Source: Marivita sp.
Lineage (GTDB): Bacteria; Pseudomonadota; Alphaproteobacteria; Rhodobacterales; Rhodobacteraceae
NCBI RefSeq assembly: GCF_020055675.1
Contig: NZ_JAIPUS010000003.1
Location: 1 to 64,000 of the forward strand
Direction of reading: 5' to 3'
Length of the DNA: 64,000 nt
Shown: positions 42,994 through 50,083 of the stretch, piece after piece
Position numbering within the stretch: the stretch's first letter is position 1
How the letters are laid out: every line of letters starts with the position of its first letter
Notes under the pieces: model-generated
Database searches by the model: none
Seen by the model: only the letters and a program-made list of their open reading frames with translations
Told to the model about the DNA's origin: nothing
Position numbers and translations under genes: made by a program

Positions 42994-43048
42994 CGGCGCG
43001 AAACGGTCATCCTCTGAGCGGTCGCGCCGGATGCGCCGCGCTCAGAGG
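42994..43048 (-). promoter_or_regulatory. leuA attenuator: mutually exclusive hairpins
   Basis: On the minus strand CCTCTGAGCG (43048-43039) pairs perfectly with CGCTCAGAGG (43020-43011). The loop of that hairpin contains CGGCGCGA (43029-43022), which pairs perfectly with TCGCGCCG (43001-42994). The two hairpins compete, as in amino-acid attenuators. The first arm begins in the last leader codons, so ribosome position would decide which forms. Neither is followed by a strong T tract, so the output may be Rho-dependent or translational. Confidence 0.6.
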
Positions 43049-43128
43049 CGGATTAGGAGAAGACGGGTGGCCAACGCAAGAGGCGCACAGCTGTGCGAGC
43101 GGAATGCGATATGGGCCAAACATGTCAT
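43042..43128 (-). CDS. Leucine-rich leader peptide of leuA
   Basis: A 28-codon frame in the leuA leader whose product starts MTCLAHIAFR and ends ATRLLLIRL. Seven of its 28 residues are leucine, with three consecutive Leu codons (CTT CTC CTA) six codons before the stop and a fourth just before it. An in-frame ATG at 43140 could lengthen it by four residues. No strong ribosome-binding site is visible. The stop codon lies within the first arm of the attenuator hairpin. This is the standard design of a leucine-sensing leader. Confidence 0.65.
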   Translation of the reverse strand: MTCLAHIAFRSHSCAPLALATRLLLIRL

Positions 43129-43173
43129 GCAGGATATCATACCCAGCAATTCCCGAAAGAAAAGTCGTTTGGG

Positions 43174-43204
43174 AAAAAAAGACGCCCCCGGCTTCGGGAG
43201 CGTC
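43174..43204 (-). terminator. Intrinsic terminator downstream of glyA
   Basis: On the minus strand GACGCTCCCG-AAGC-CGGGGGCGTC forms a ten-pair stem with one G-T pair, followed by seven T. It lies about 105 bases after the glyA stop and upstream of the leuA leader, so the two genes are separate transcription units. Confidence 0.88.
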
Positions 43205-43257
43205 CTGTGCTTCTTCGGTTCAAAAATATCCCGGGGGTTTGGGGGCTGGCCCCCAAG
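43205..43257. repeat. Palindromic repeat element of Roseobacter type
   Basis: This G+C-rich stretch reads TTCAAAAATATCCCGGGGG and then TTTGGGGGCTGGCCCCCAAG (a near-perfect palindrome). I recognise this combination as a dispersed intergenic repeat in many Rhodobacteraceae genomes, usually next to gene ends. Only one copy is seen in this window, so the repeat nature rests on recall. Confidence 0.45.
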
Positions 43258-43298
43258 AGCGTCCGTTGAGGCAAACGCCAGGATGCATCGACGCGTCC

Positions 43299-43315
43299 TG
43301 CGCCGCGCTCAGAGG
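43299..43315. repeat. 17-bp direct repeat shared by glyA end and leuA leader
   Basis: TGCGCCGCGCTCAGAGG occurs here, spanning the glyA stop codon, and identically at 43032-43048, spanning the stop codon of the leuA leader peptide. In both, the minus strand reads CTC TGA followed by GCGCGGCGCA. Confidence 0.6.
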
Positions 43316-44604
43316 TCGGGATAGATCGGAAAGCGGGCGCACATCTCTGCGACTTCGCTGCGCACCTTGTCCTCCACCGCTGCATTGCCATCCTCGGCAT
43401 TGGCCGCAAGGCCATCTGTGACCTCGATGATCCAATCCGCAATCTGGCGGAATTCGGCCTCTCCGAACCCACGTGTCGTGCCGGCCGGCGTGCCAAGGCG
43501 GATGCCGGAGGTGACCATCGGCTTTTCCGGATCAAAGGGCACACCATTCTTGTTGCAGGTGATATGTGCGCGTCCCAGGGCTTTTTCCGTGGCGTTGCCC
43601 TTGACGCCCTTGGGGCGCAGATCGACCAGCACCACATGGGTGTCGGTGCCATGGGTCACGGTGTCCAGACCGCCCTTGATCAGCTGATCCGACAGGGCCT
43701 GTGCGTTTCGGATGACGTTCTGTTGGTAGATCTTGAAGTCCGGGCGCAGCGCCTCGCCAAAGGCCACGGCCTTGGCGGCGATCACGTGCATCAGGGGCCC
43801 ACCCTGAATGCCGGGGAAGATGGCGGAGTTGAATTTCTTCGCCAGCGCCGCGTCGTCGGTGAGGATCATGCCGCCGCGCGGTCCGCGCAGCGTCTTGTGG
43901 GTCGTCGTGGTAGCGACATGCGCGTGGGGGAACGGGCTGGGGTGTTCGCCTGCAGCCACCAATCCGGCGAAATGGGCCATGTCGACATGCAGGTAGGCGC
44001 CGACGCTGTCGGCAATTTCGCGCATCTTGGCAAAGTCGATCTGACGCGGGATGGCAGAGCCGCCCGCGATGATCAGCTTGGGCTGATGCTCGGTCGCGAG
44101 CGCCTGCACCTGATCATAGTCAAGCAGGTTGTCTTCCTTGCGCACCCCGTACTGGATCGCGTTGAACCACTTGCCCGACTGGTTGGGCGCGGCGCCATGC
44201 GTCAGGTGCCCCCCCGCGTCCAGGCTCATGCCGAGAATCGTGTCGCCTGGCTTCAAAAGCGCCGTGAACACGCCCTGGTTGGCTTGGCTGCCTGAGTTGG
44301 GCTGAACATTGGCAAAGCTGCAGCCGAACAAGTCGCAGGCCCGTTCGATGGCAAGGTTTTCGGCCACATCGACGTATTGGCATCCCCCGTAATAGCGACG
44401 GCCCGGATAGCCTTCGGCATATTTGTTGGTCATCACCGATCCCTGCGCCTCCATCACGGCGCGGCTGACGATGTTTTCCGATGCGATCAGCTCGATCTCG
44501 TCGCGCTGACGGCCCAGTTCGTCGGTGATCGACGTGAACAGGTCAGGGTCGCTGTCGGCCAGGGATTTGGTGAAAAAGCCGGTTTCGCGGTGCGGGGCAT
44601 TCAT
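43309..44604 (-). CDS. glyA: Serine hydroxymethyltransferase
   Basis: A 431-residue pyridoxal-phosphate enzyme that interconverts serine and glycine and supplies one-carbon units to tetrahydrofolate. AAGGAGG lies nine bases before the ATG at 44604. Motifs: [44 protein letters not shown] and the PLP-lysine segment [16 protein letters not shown]. It is divergent from nadK across 170 bp and ends in an intrinsic terminator. Confidence 0.98.
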   Translation of the reverse strand: MNAPHRETGFFTKSLADSDPDLFTSITDELGRQRDEIELIASENIVSRAVMEAQGSVMTNKYAEGYPGRRYYGGCQYVDVAENLAIERACDLFGCSFANVQPNSGSQANQGVFTALLKPGDTILGMSLDAGGHLTHGAAPNQSGKWFNAIQYGVRKEDNLLDYDQVQALATEHQPKLIIAGGSAIPRQIDFAKMREIADSVGAYLHVDMAHFAGLVAAGEHPSPFPHAHVATTTTHKTLRGPRGGMILTDDAALAKKFNSAIFPGIQGGPLMHVIAAKAVAFGEALRPDFKIYQQNVIRNAQALSDQLIKGGLDTVTHGTDTHVVLVDLRPKGVKGNATEKALGRAHITCNKNGVPFDPEKPMVTSGIRLGTPAGTTRGFGEAEFRQIADWIIEVTDGLAANAEDGNAAVEDKVRSEVAEMCARFPIYPDL

Positions 44605-44774
44605 GGGCTGCGCCTCCTTGAAGCATATTTTCGATGACTGTCTACCTATCGGAAACGGGGGAAAAGGCAAATGCGGGAAAGCGATCCTAGGCCAGAAAGC
44701 TGCGCCACGTCTGGCGTGGCGGGAATGTTTGTGATTGTTTCGGACCGGGATGACCCCGATAGGAAGCATTTCTC

Positions 44775-45536
44775 ATGTCGATGCGTATCGCTTTTGCCGC
44801 CAGTTCCGCGCCGATTGCCGAGGCGGCCAAGGCCGGGCTGACGCGGAAATACGGCGATCATGCCGAGGACGGAGCCGACGTCATCGTGGCGCTGGGGGGC
44901 GACGGGTTCATGCTGCACACGTTGCACCGGACAGAGGAATTGGCGGCGCCGGTGTACGGGATGAACCGGGGCACGGTCGGGTTCCTGATGAACGAGTATT
45001 CCGAGCACGATCTGGAGGCACGGCTGGAGCGGGCGCAAGAAGAGGTGATCAACCCGCTGTCGATGCTGGCCACGACCATGGACGGCATCACGCAGCGGGC
45101 GCTGGCGATCAACGAGGTTTCGCTTTTGCGGGCGGGGCCGCAGGCGGCACGGCTGCGGATCAGCGTGGACGGGCGGGTTCGGATGGCCGAGCTGGTCTGT
45201 GACGGGGCCCTGGTCGCGACGCCTGCCGGGTCGACCGCGTATAATTATTCCGCCCATGGTCCGATCCTGCCCATTGGATCGGATGTGCTGGCCCTGACGG
45301 CGATGTCGGCATTCCGGCCGCGGCGCTGGCGGGGGGCCTTGCTGCCCAAGACGGCGGAGGTCACCTTCGAGGTTCTGGACCCGGAAAAGCGGCCGGTCAT
45401 GGCCGAGGCGGATTCCCGCGCGGTGCGGGACGTGGTGCGGGTCGATATCCGGTCAGAGCCGTCAACGGCCCACCGGGTGCTGTTCGATCCGGGTCACGGG
45501 CTTGAGGAGCGGCTGATCCGGGAACAGTTCGTCTGA
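44775..45536 (+). CDS. nadK: NAD kinase
   Basis: A 253-residue enzyme that phosphorylates NAD to NADP. The GGDG motif is at residues 41-44 ([16 protein letters not shown]), followed by [14 protein letters not shown] and [18 protein letters not shown], the NAD-binding loop. The start is the first of two close ATG codons (MSMRIAF). It is divergent from glyA. Confidence 0.96.
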   Translation: MSMRIAFAASSAPIAEAAKAGLTRKYGDHAEDGADVIVALGGDGFMLHTLHRTEELAAPVYGMNRGTVGFLMNEYSEHDLEARLERAQEEVINPLSMLATTMDGITQRALAINEVSLLRAGPQAARLRISVDGRVRMAELVCDGALVATPAGSTAYNYSAHGPILPIGSDVLALTAMSAFRPRRWRGALLPKTAEVTFEVLDPEKRPVMAEADSRAVRDVVRVDIRSEPSTAHRVLFDPGHGLEERLIREQFV

Positions 45537-45539
45537 GCG

Positions 45540-45559
45540 GCGTCCCACGCGTGGGACGC
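45540..45559. terminator. Perfect 20-bp palindrome after nadK
   Basis: GCGTCCCACGCGTGGGACGC starts four bases after the nadK stop. With no T tract it is at best a Rho-assisted or bidirectional terminator stem. Confidence 0.5.
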
Positions 45560-45722
45560 GGCGGCACGCCCTGAAATCAATGGGTTACAGAGACCGGTTC
45601 ACAGTTTCTTAACCTTTGCCCGATCCAGACCCTTTGCAAGCCGTTGCCGCAAATCGGCCCATCTTGTGCCCCATCCGTCTTGTATGCCGCCCCGCTGCGC
45701 GGTTTCGAGAAGGCAAGACGAC

Positions 45723-46541
45723 ATGCGGATTTTGAGCTACGTGATCCTTGCGGTGCTTCTGCTTGCCCCCGGCATGGCGCAGGTTCAGGAGCGCGACCGT
45801 CTTGACCGGCGCGGTGAGCTTCTGGGCTGGGAAGGCGTCGGGCGGCTGGACCTTGGGGGCAGCACCTGCACGGGGGCACTGATCACCAGGACATTGGTCC
45901 TGACCGCCGCGCATTGCGTGGTGGACACGTCCCGGCAAACCCTGTTGCCAAAAGCGCCCATGCGCTTTCATGCCGGTCTGGCACATGACTTTGTCGCCGC
46001 GACGCGGCGGATCGACAAGATCGTTCTGGCCGATGGCTATCTTGGTTCGGGCGATGCCTCCTTGACAGACCAAGTGCGGACCGACCTGGCGCTCCTGCGG
46101 CTGGACAGGCCGATTTTCAGCACCGAGGCCGAACCGTTCAAGGTGCATGACGGCGTGTCGAGCAAGGGCAAGGTCACGCTGGTGTCATATGGGCGCGGTC
46201 GCAACACATCGCTCCAGCGCGAATCCGGGTGTCGGCACAAGGAAACATATCGCGGCGGGCTGATGAGCTTTGACTGCGATGTGACCTTCGGATCCTCCGG
46301 CGCGCCGGTGTTCGTCAAAGTCGATGGCAGATTGCGCATCGCGTCGGTGATTTCGATGATGAGCACGTTCGAGGATGGCAGCAAGGACGCGATTGGCATG
46401 TCCTTGCCGGCGACCGTGGCAAAACTCAGACGCGAGATGCGGAACGATGCGGCCCGTGCGCCGGTGTCGGCCGGCGCCAAGCGGGTCACGATCGGGCAAC
46501 GCTCGACCTCTGGCGGAGCGCGCTTTGTCACGGTGGATTGA
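45723..46541 (+). CDS. Trypsin-like serine protease, secreted
   Basis: A 272-residue exported protein with a signal peptide (ILSYVILAVLLLAPGMA). The chymotrypsin-fold triad is visible: His in LVLTAAHCVVD, Asp in VRTDLALLRLD, and Ser in FDCDVTFGSSGAPVFV. One disulfide across the histidine loop (STCTGALI with TAAHC) is usual. Cysteines at SGCRHKE and MSFDCD could form a second. The start at 45723 fits the signal peptide. It is probably a periplasmic quality-control or secreted protease; the substrate is unknown. It stands alone between nadK and the NUDIX gene. Confidence 0.87.
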   Translation: MRILSYVILAVLLLAPGMAQVQERDRLDRRGELLGWEGVGRLDLGGSTCTGALITRTLVLTAAHCVVDTSRQTLLPKAPMRFHAGLAHDFVAATRRIDKIVLADGYLGSGDASLTDQVRTDLALLRLDRPIFSTEAEPFKVHDGVSSKGKVTLVSYGRGRNTSLQRESGCRHKETYRGGLMSFDCDVTFGSSGAPVFVKVDGRLRIASVISMMSTFEDGSKDAIGMSLPATVAKLRREMRNDAARAPVSAGAKRVTIGQRSTSGGARFVTVD

Positions 46542-46610
46542 GGTGCGGTCACCTGTCCCGGCCCGAAAGGGGCTGTTGGCCCGTGTCGGGCGCGTCTTTG
46601 TGCGCGGGGC

Positions 46611-46768
46611 TCATGTCGGCAGCGGCAACGCGGGGTCGTCCTTGGCCTGATCCATGACGATCTGGCTGTGTAGCCGCCCGATGGCGCCTTGCGGAAGCAG
46701 GATATCCTGCACAAGCCGTTCGAGCGCGCGTGGCGTACGGAAGGCCCGATAACGCAGATCAGTTCGGC
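46611..46768 (-). pseudogene. Possible Lrp/AsnC C-terminal fragment
   Basis: A frame of about 50 codons ending in TGA encodes TDLRYRAFRTPRALERLVQD, then HSQIVMDQAKDDPALPLPT. The ending resembles the C-terminal RAM domain of Lrp/AsnC regulators, which often finish in V-x-x-K-x-x-x-x-L-P-L. No helix-turn-helix part remains, and the 5' side runs into the end of the NUDIX gene. It may be a remnant or a chance frame. Confidence 0.3.
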
Positions 46769-46771
46769 AGC

Positions 46772-47479
46772 TCAGTCTGGCAGCGGTTTGCCGTGGAGCC
46801 GCAGGAACAGGCTTTCCTCGTCGTCATTGCGGAAAAACGGCACCGACGCAGGCGGGGCGCGGTCCCTGGCGCGGGCTGCGACTTCGGCAAGGACGACCTC
46901 GGTGATGAAGGGCAAATCAAAGCCGCGCACCTTGTCCAGGGCGATCCATTGCAGATGCGCCAATTCGTCGGAGGCCGCCGAGAAATCGTCCGGGTCCGTG
47001 GCGAGGTCCTCCGCATCGAGCAGGAAGAACCGCGCATCGAACCGGCGCGGGCGGCCTGGCGGCGTGATGGCGCGGAAGACGAATTGCAGCGGAGCTGCGT
47101 TGGGCAGTTGGCCCTGCGCCGCGAAATCGCGCCAATTGCGCGGTGTCGGGGTGGGCCATTCTCCGGGTGTGCCGAGAACCTGGCCGGTTTCTTCCCAGAG
47201 TTCGCGGATCGCGGCGCCGGCGAGGGCGGGCGCGCAGCCCGGCGGCGCATCGTCGAGCAGGCGGCTTTCGCAGAGCGGTGACAGCGGATTGGCGAAGGGA
47301 ACATGCGCATCCTCGGGATCGACCGCGCCGCCGGGAAAGACGAACTTGTTCGGCATGAAGGCGGCTTTGGCGCCGCGCTGGCCCATCAGGATGCTGGGGG
47401 CGTGGCCCCGGTCGCGCAGGACGATCACCGTGGCGGCATCGCGGAGCGCGGATTTGTCGATGTTCGGTGCGTCGGTCAC
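46772..47479 (-). CDS. NUDIX hydrolase
   Basis: A 235-residue protein from GTG 47479. It has the group's opening (DAATVIVLRDRGHAPSILMGQRG), then KFVFPGGAVDPED and AAIRELWEETGQVLG, in which the Nudix box residues R-E-x2-E-E-x-G are intact but the loop between GG and the helix is long. This is the layout of the large NUDT7/NUDT19-like group, which cleaves CoA derivatives or nucleotides. It follows the DUF983 gene by 27 bp and is probably co-transcribed with it. Confidence 0.85.
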   Translation of the reverse strand: MTDAPNIDKSALRDAATVIVLRDRGHAPSILMGQRGAKAAFMPNKFVFPGGAVDPEDAHVPFANPLSPLCESRLLDDAPPGCAPALAGAAIRELWEETGQVLGTPGEWPTPTPRNWRDFAAQGQLPNAAPLQFVFRAITPPGRPRRFDARFFLLDAEDLATDPDDFSAASDELAHLQWIALDKVRGFDLPFITEVVLAEVAARARDRAPPASVPFFRNDDEESLFLRLHGKPLPD

Positions 47480-47506
47480 ACGGGACCCCCTGTTGCGCTG
47501 CAGGGG

Positions 47507-47902
47507 TCAGCCGGTGCCGGGTGCGAAGCCGTGCATGTAGCGCGACCACTGGAACGCGACGATTGCCCCTTTCAATCGGGGCAGAAGGTAAAGCGTCAGC
47601 CCGACGCAGCCAACCGCGAAGATCGTGAAGAGCACGAGCGGTTCGGGGCGGAACTGCACGAAGACGATATGCAGAAGCGGCGCCATCAGGTGGCCGACGA
47701 TCAGGATGGTCAGATACGCCGGACCGTCATCGGCGCGGTGGTGGTGCAGTTCTTCGCGGCAGACAGGACAGGTGTCGCGCACCTTGAGATAGCCGCGCAG
47801 AAGCGGACCGTTTCCGCAATTGGGGCATTTCCTGCTCCAGCCCTTGCGCAGGGCCGGCCAGGTTTCACGCTCGTCATGTGTCGTTACGTGTGATGTCGCC
47901 AT
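47507..47902 (-). CDS. DUF983 family membrane protein
   Basis: A 131-residue protein with a zinc-ribbon-like N-terminal part (CPNCGNGPLLRGYLKV and DTCPVCREELHHHRADDGPAYL) and two hydrophobic segments (ILIVGHLMAPLLHIVFV and LVLFTIFAVGCVGLTLYLL). The pattern is that of DUF983, found widely in alphaproteobacteria, often near cytochrome oxidase assembly genes. The start at 47902 (MATSHVTTHDE) is the family-consistent ATG. Function unknown. A NUDIX gene follows. Confidence 0.88.
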   Translation of the reverse strand: MATSHVTTHDERETWPALRKGWSRKCPNCGNGPLLRGYLKVRDTCPVCREELHHHRADDGPAYLTILIVGHLMAPLLHIVFVQFRPEPLVLFTIFAVGCVGLTLYLLPRLKGAIVAFQWSRYMHGFAPGTG

Positions 47903-47944
47903 GTTCGCTCTCCTGCGCGCAAGATGCAGAGCGCGAGACATATT

Positions 47945-47964
47945 GGACAGTTGCCAAACTGTCC
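47945..47964. promoter_or_regulatory. Operator-like palindrome between DUF983 and EF-hand genes
   Basis: GGACAGTT-GCCA-AACTGTCC is a perfect 8-bp dyad 43 bases upstream of the DUF983 start codon in a 285-bp divergent region. It could bind a dimeric regulator. The rest of this region shows no gene. Confidence 0.45.
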
Positions 47965-48187
47965 TTGCGGCTGGATGTCGCAAACATCCTGGCCGATTGG
48001 CCGCCGGCGCGGGACTTTGGCGACGGGGACCGACCGTGCGGAGAAAAAAATGCCCCGCCCGGCAAATAAATCCGACGGGATCGGACGCGCCCTGCGTGGA
48101 ACGAAGTGGATGGCAAGGGCAAACGCCTTGTCTTGATCCACCAAGCCACAGGGTCCGGCCGGCGTGCCGGGCAGGAAAGGAAACGAG

Positions 48188-48592
48188 ATGACTTTGAACA
48201 AGAAGGTCATGGCCCTTGTTGTCGCGGCCATGAGTGTCACCGGTGCAGCGACCGTGGTTCTGGCGCAGGACAGGATGGATCGCGGCGAACGGCCTGCGGA
48301 GATGTTCTCGCGGTTGGACACGGATGGCGATGGGCAGATCACCGCCGAAGAGCTGGACTCCGTCGGCCGGGGCCACATGCAAGACCGCGGGTCGCGTAAG
48401 ATTGCGCGGCTTGACAGCGATGGCGATGGCGCCGTGTCGGAGGACGAGTTTGCCGCACGCCGGGGCGAGGGTGCGATGTTCGACCGTCTGGACACGAACG
48501 CGGACGGCATGATCAGCGAAGAGGAATTCGCGGAGATGCGGAAGGGCCACATGAGCGGAATGAAAGGTGGCATGCGCCACGGCCACCGCTGA
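48188..48592 (+). CDS. Secreted EF-hand calcium-binding protein
   Basis: A 134-residue exported protein (AAAGGAAA before the ATG) with a signal peptide (KKVMALVVAAMSVTGAATVVLA). Three EF-hand loops are evident: DTDGDGQITAEE, DSDGDGAVSEDE and DTNADGMISEEE, each with acidic residues at positions 1, 3, 5 and 12. The C-terminus is rich in Met, His and Gly (MKGGMRHGHR) and could bind a soft metal. It lies 78 bp before the ECF sigma factor cassette and may be one of its targets or a calcium input. Confidence 0.85.
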   Translation: MTLNKKVMALVVAAMSVTGAATVVLAQDRMDRGERPAEMFSRLDTDGDGQITAEELDSVGRGHMQDRGSRKIARLDSDGDGAVSEDEFAARRGEGAMFDRLDTNADGMISEEEFAEMRKGHMSGMKGGMRHGHR

Positions 48593-48670
48593 GCCAAACG
48601 CTTCGGGCGGTGCGCGTGCATCGTCCGGGGTCCATGCTAGAGTTGATCCGAGAGTAACCAGCGCGGTGGC

Positions 48671-49270
48671 ATGAGCCAGAGACAGTCCGATCCCGAGACC
48701 GAGGCGGAATTGCTTGCAGCCTATGCCGCAGGCGAGCCTGCCGCCGCGCGCGCATTGGCGCAGAGCCTTGCGCCGCTGGTGTATGCCCATGCGGTGCGCA
48801 TGCTGAACGACCGCGCCGAGGCCGAGGACGTGGCGCAAGAGGCCATGTTGCGCCTGTGGCGCCAGGCGGCCGGATGGGACGCGCAGGGGGCGGCGTCGGT
48901 TCGCACCTGGCTTTACCGGGTGACGGCGAACCTGTGTATCGACCGGCTGCGCAAGACGCGGCCCGCCGGGTTGCCGGAGGACAGCGAAATGGCCGATGGC
49001 AAACCGGGGGCCGAGGCGCTGCTTCAGGCGCGGGACCGGCAGATGGCGCTGGAAGAGGCGCTGATGCACTTGCCCGACCGCCAGAGGCAGGCGGTCGTGC
49101 TGCGCCATATCGACGGGCTGGGCAATCCCGAGATCGCCCGGATCATGGACATCGGCCCGCGGGCCGTGGAAAGTCTGACCGCGCGGGGCAAACGGGCCTT
49201 GACCGCGCGTCTGAGCGGTCAGCGCGAGAATTTGGGGTATATGGATGACACAGTCGAAACCTCCTCTTGA
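48671..49270 (+). CDS. ECF-type RNA polymerase sigma factor
   Basis: A 199-residue sigma factor lacking regions 1 and 3. Region 2 spans about residues 22-90 (AARALAQSLAPLVYAHAVRM, EAEDVAQEAMLRLWRQA, RTWLYRVTANLCIDRLRK). Region 4 spans about 130-180 (LEEALMHLPDRQRQAVVLRH, then EIARIMDIGPRAVESLTARGK). The stop overlaps the next start by 26 bp. It is followed by a membrane protein and a periplasmic sensor, so it is probably controlled by them as an anti-sigma module. Confidence 0.9.
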   Translation: MSQRQSDPETEAELLAAYAAGEPAAARALAQSLAPLVYAHAVRMLNDRAEAEDVAQEAMLRLWRQAAGWDAQGAASVRTWLYRVTANLCIDRLRKTRPAGLPEDSEMADGKPGAEALLQARDRQMALEEALMHLPDRQRQAVVLRHIDGLGNPEIARIMDIGPRAVESLTARGKRALTARLSGQRENLGYMDDTVETSS

Positions 49271-49586
49271 CGATCCGCTCGAAGCGGCATTGGCGCAGGC
49301 ACGGCAGGCGCGACCAGAGATGCCCGACGGCCTGCTGGCGCGGGTGATGGCGGATGCCGCGGCCGAGATGCCCCAACCCCGGCGCCTGCCGGTCTGGCGG
49401 CAGATCTTTGGCACCCTGGGGGGCTGGCCCGCGATGGCCGGGCTGGCGGCAACGGCCTGCGCCGGTCTGTGGGTTGGCGGCGCGATGCCCGATGACGTGA
49501 TGTTTGCGTTCGATCCGGTGACCAGCGCTGCGCTGGACACAGGGACCGGGTTGAGCGCGTTTGATCTCTTGCTGGTGGATGGCTGA
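49245..49586 (+). CDS. Small membrane protein, probable anti-sigma component
   Basis: A 113-residue protein with a cytoplasmic N-terminus of about 60 residues, one hydrophobic segment (AMAGLAATACAGLWVGGAM) and a short periplasmic tail. It overlaps the sigma gene by 26 bp. The layout is that of short ECF-associated anti-sigma factors, although no zinc-binding HxxxCxxC motif is visible. It is the likely membrane anchor of the sigma factor. The role is inferred from context. Confidence 0.7.
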   Translation: MTQSKPPLDDPLEAALAQARQARPEMPDGLLARVMADAAAEMPQPRRLPVWRQIFGTLGGWPAMAGLAATACAGLWVGGAMPDDVMFAFDPVTSAALDTGTGLSAFDLLLVDG

Positions 49587-50070
49587 CATGGTGGACACGG
49601 CAAAACCGCGAACGCCATTGTGGCTGCGCCTGACGTTGTTGGGGTCGCTTGCCCTGAACCTGCTGGTGATCGGCGCGGTCGCCGGGGCCTTCGTTTTCGG
49701 CGGGCCGGAGCACCGGGCCCTGCGAGATCGGGGCGATCCGGTGCCGGTCTTTATCCGGGCGCTCGATCCGACGGACCGGCGCGCGCTTCGGCAGGACCTT
49801 CTGGAAAACCTGCGCGACAGGGCCCGCGACCGGGGCGGCATGATCGAAGATTTCCGCACCAGCCTTGCGGCGCTGCGCGCGACGCCCTTTGATGCGGAGG
49901 GTTTTGCCGCTCTCCTGGGGGATCAATCGGCGCGACGGGCGCAGCGCGACGCGATCGGCCGCGCGGCCCTGGCAGAGCGGATCGCCGCGATGAGCGATGC
50001 CGAGCGCGCCGCCTATGCCGCCCGGATCGAGGATAATCTGGACACTTTGGCCGACCGGGCGCGCCGGTAG
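49579..50070 (+). CDS. Periplasmic heavy-metal-sensor-like protein
   Basis: About 163 residues, start at ATG 49579 overlapping the previous stop by eight bases; ATG 49588 is an alternative. It has an N-terminal anchor (LRLTLLGSLALNLLVIGAVAG) and a helical periplasmic part rich in Arg, Asp and Ala (RRALRQDLLENLRDRARDRG, then LAERIAAMSDAERAAYAARI). This resembles CnrR/ZraP-type metal-sensing or Spy-like chaperone domains. His and Cys ligands are few, so metal binding is doubtful. It closes the ECF cassette. Confidence 0.7.
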   Translation: MADMVDTAKPRTPLWLRLTLLGSLALNLLVIGAVAGAFVFGGPEHRALRDRGDPVPVFIRALDPTDRRALRQDLLENLRDRARDRGGMIEDFRTSLAALRATPFDAEGFAALLGDQSARRAQRDAIGRAALAERIAAMSDAERAAYAARIEDNLDTLADRARR

Positions 50071-50083
50071 TTGGTGACACCGG

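Noticed and set aside
41479-43017. Plus-strand frame of 512 codons opposite leuA
   Set aside because: Antisense to leuA, which has a full set of motifs; it would also destroy the leader arrangement.
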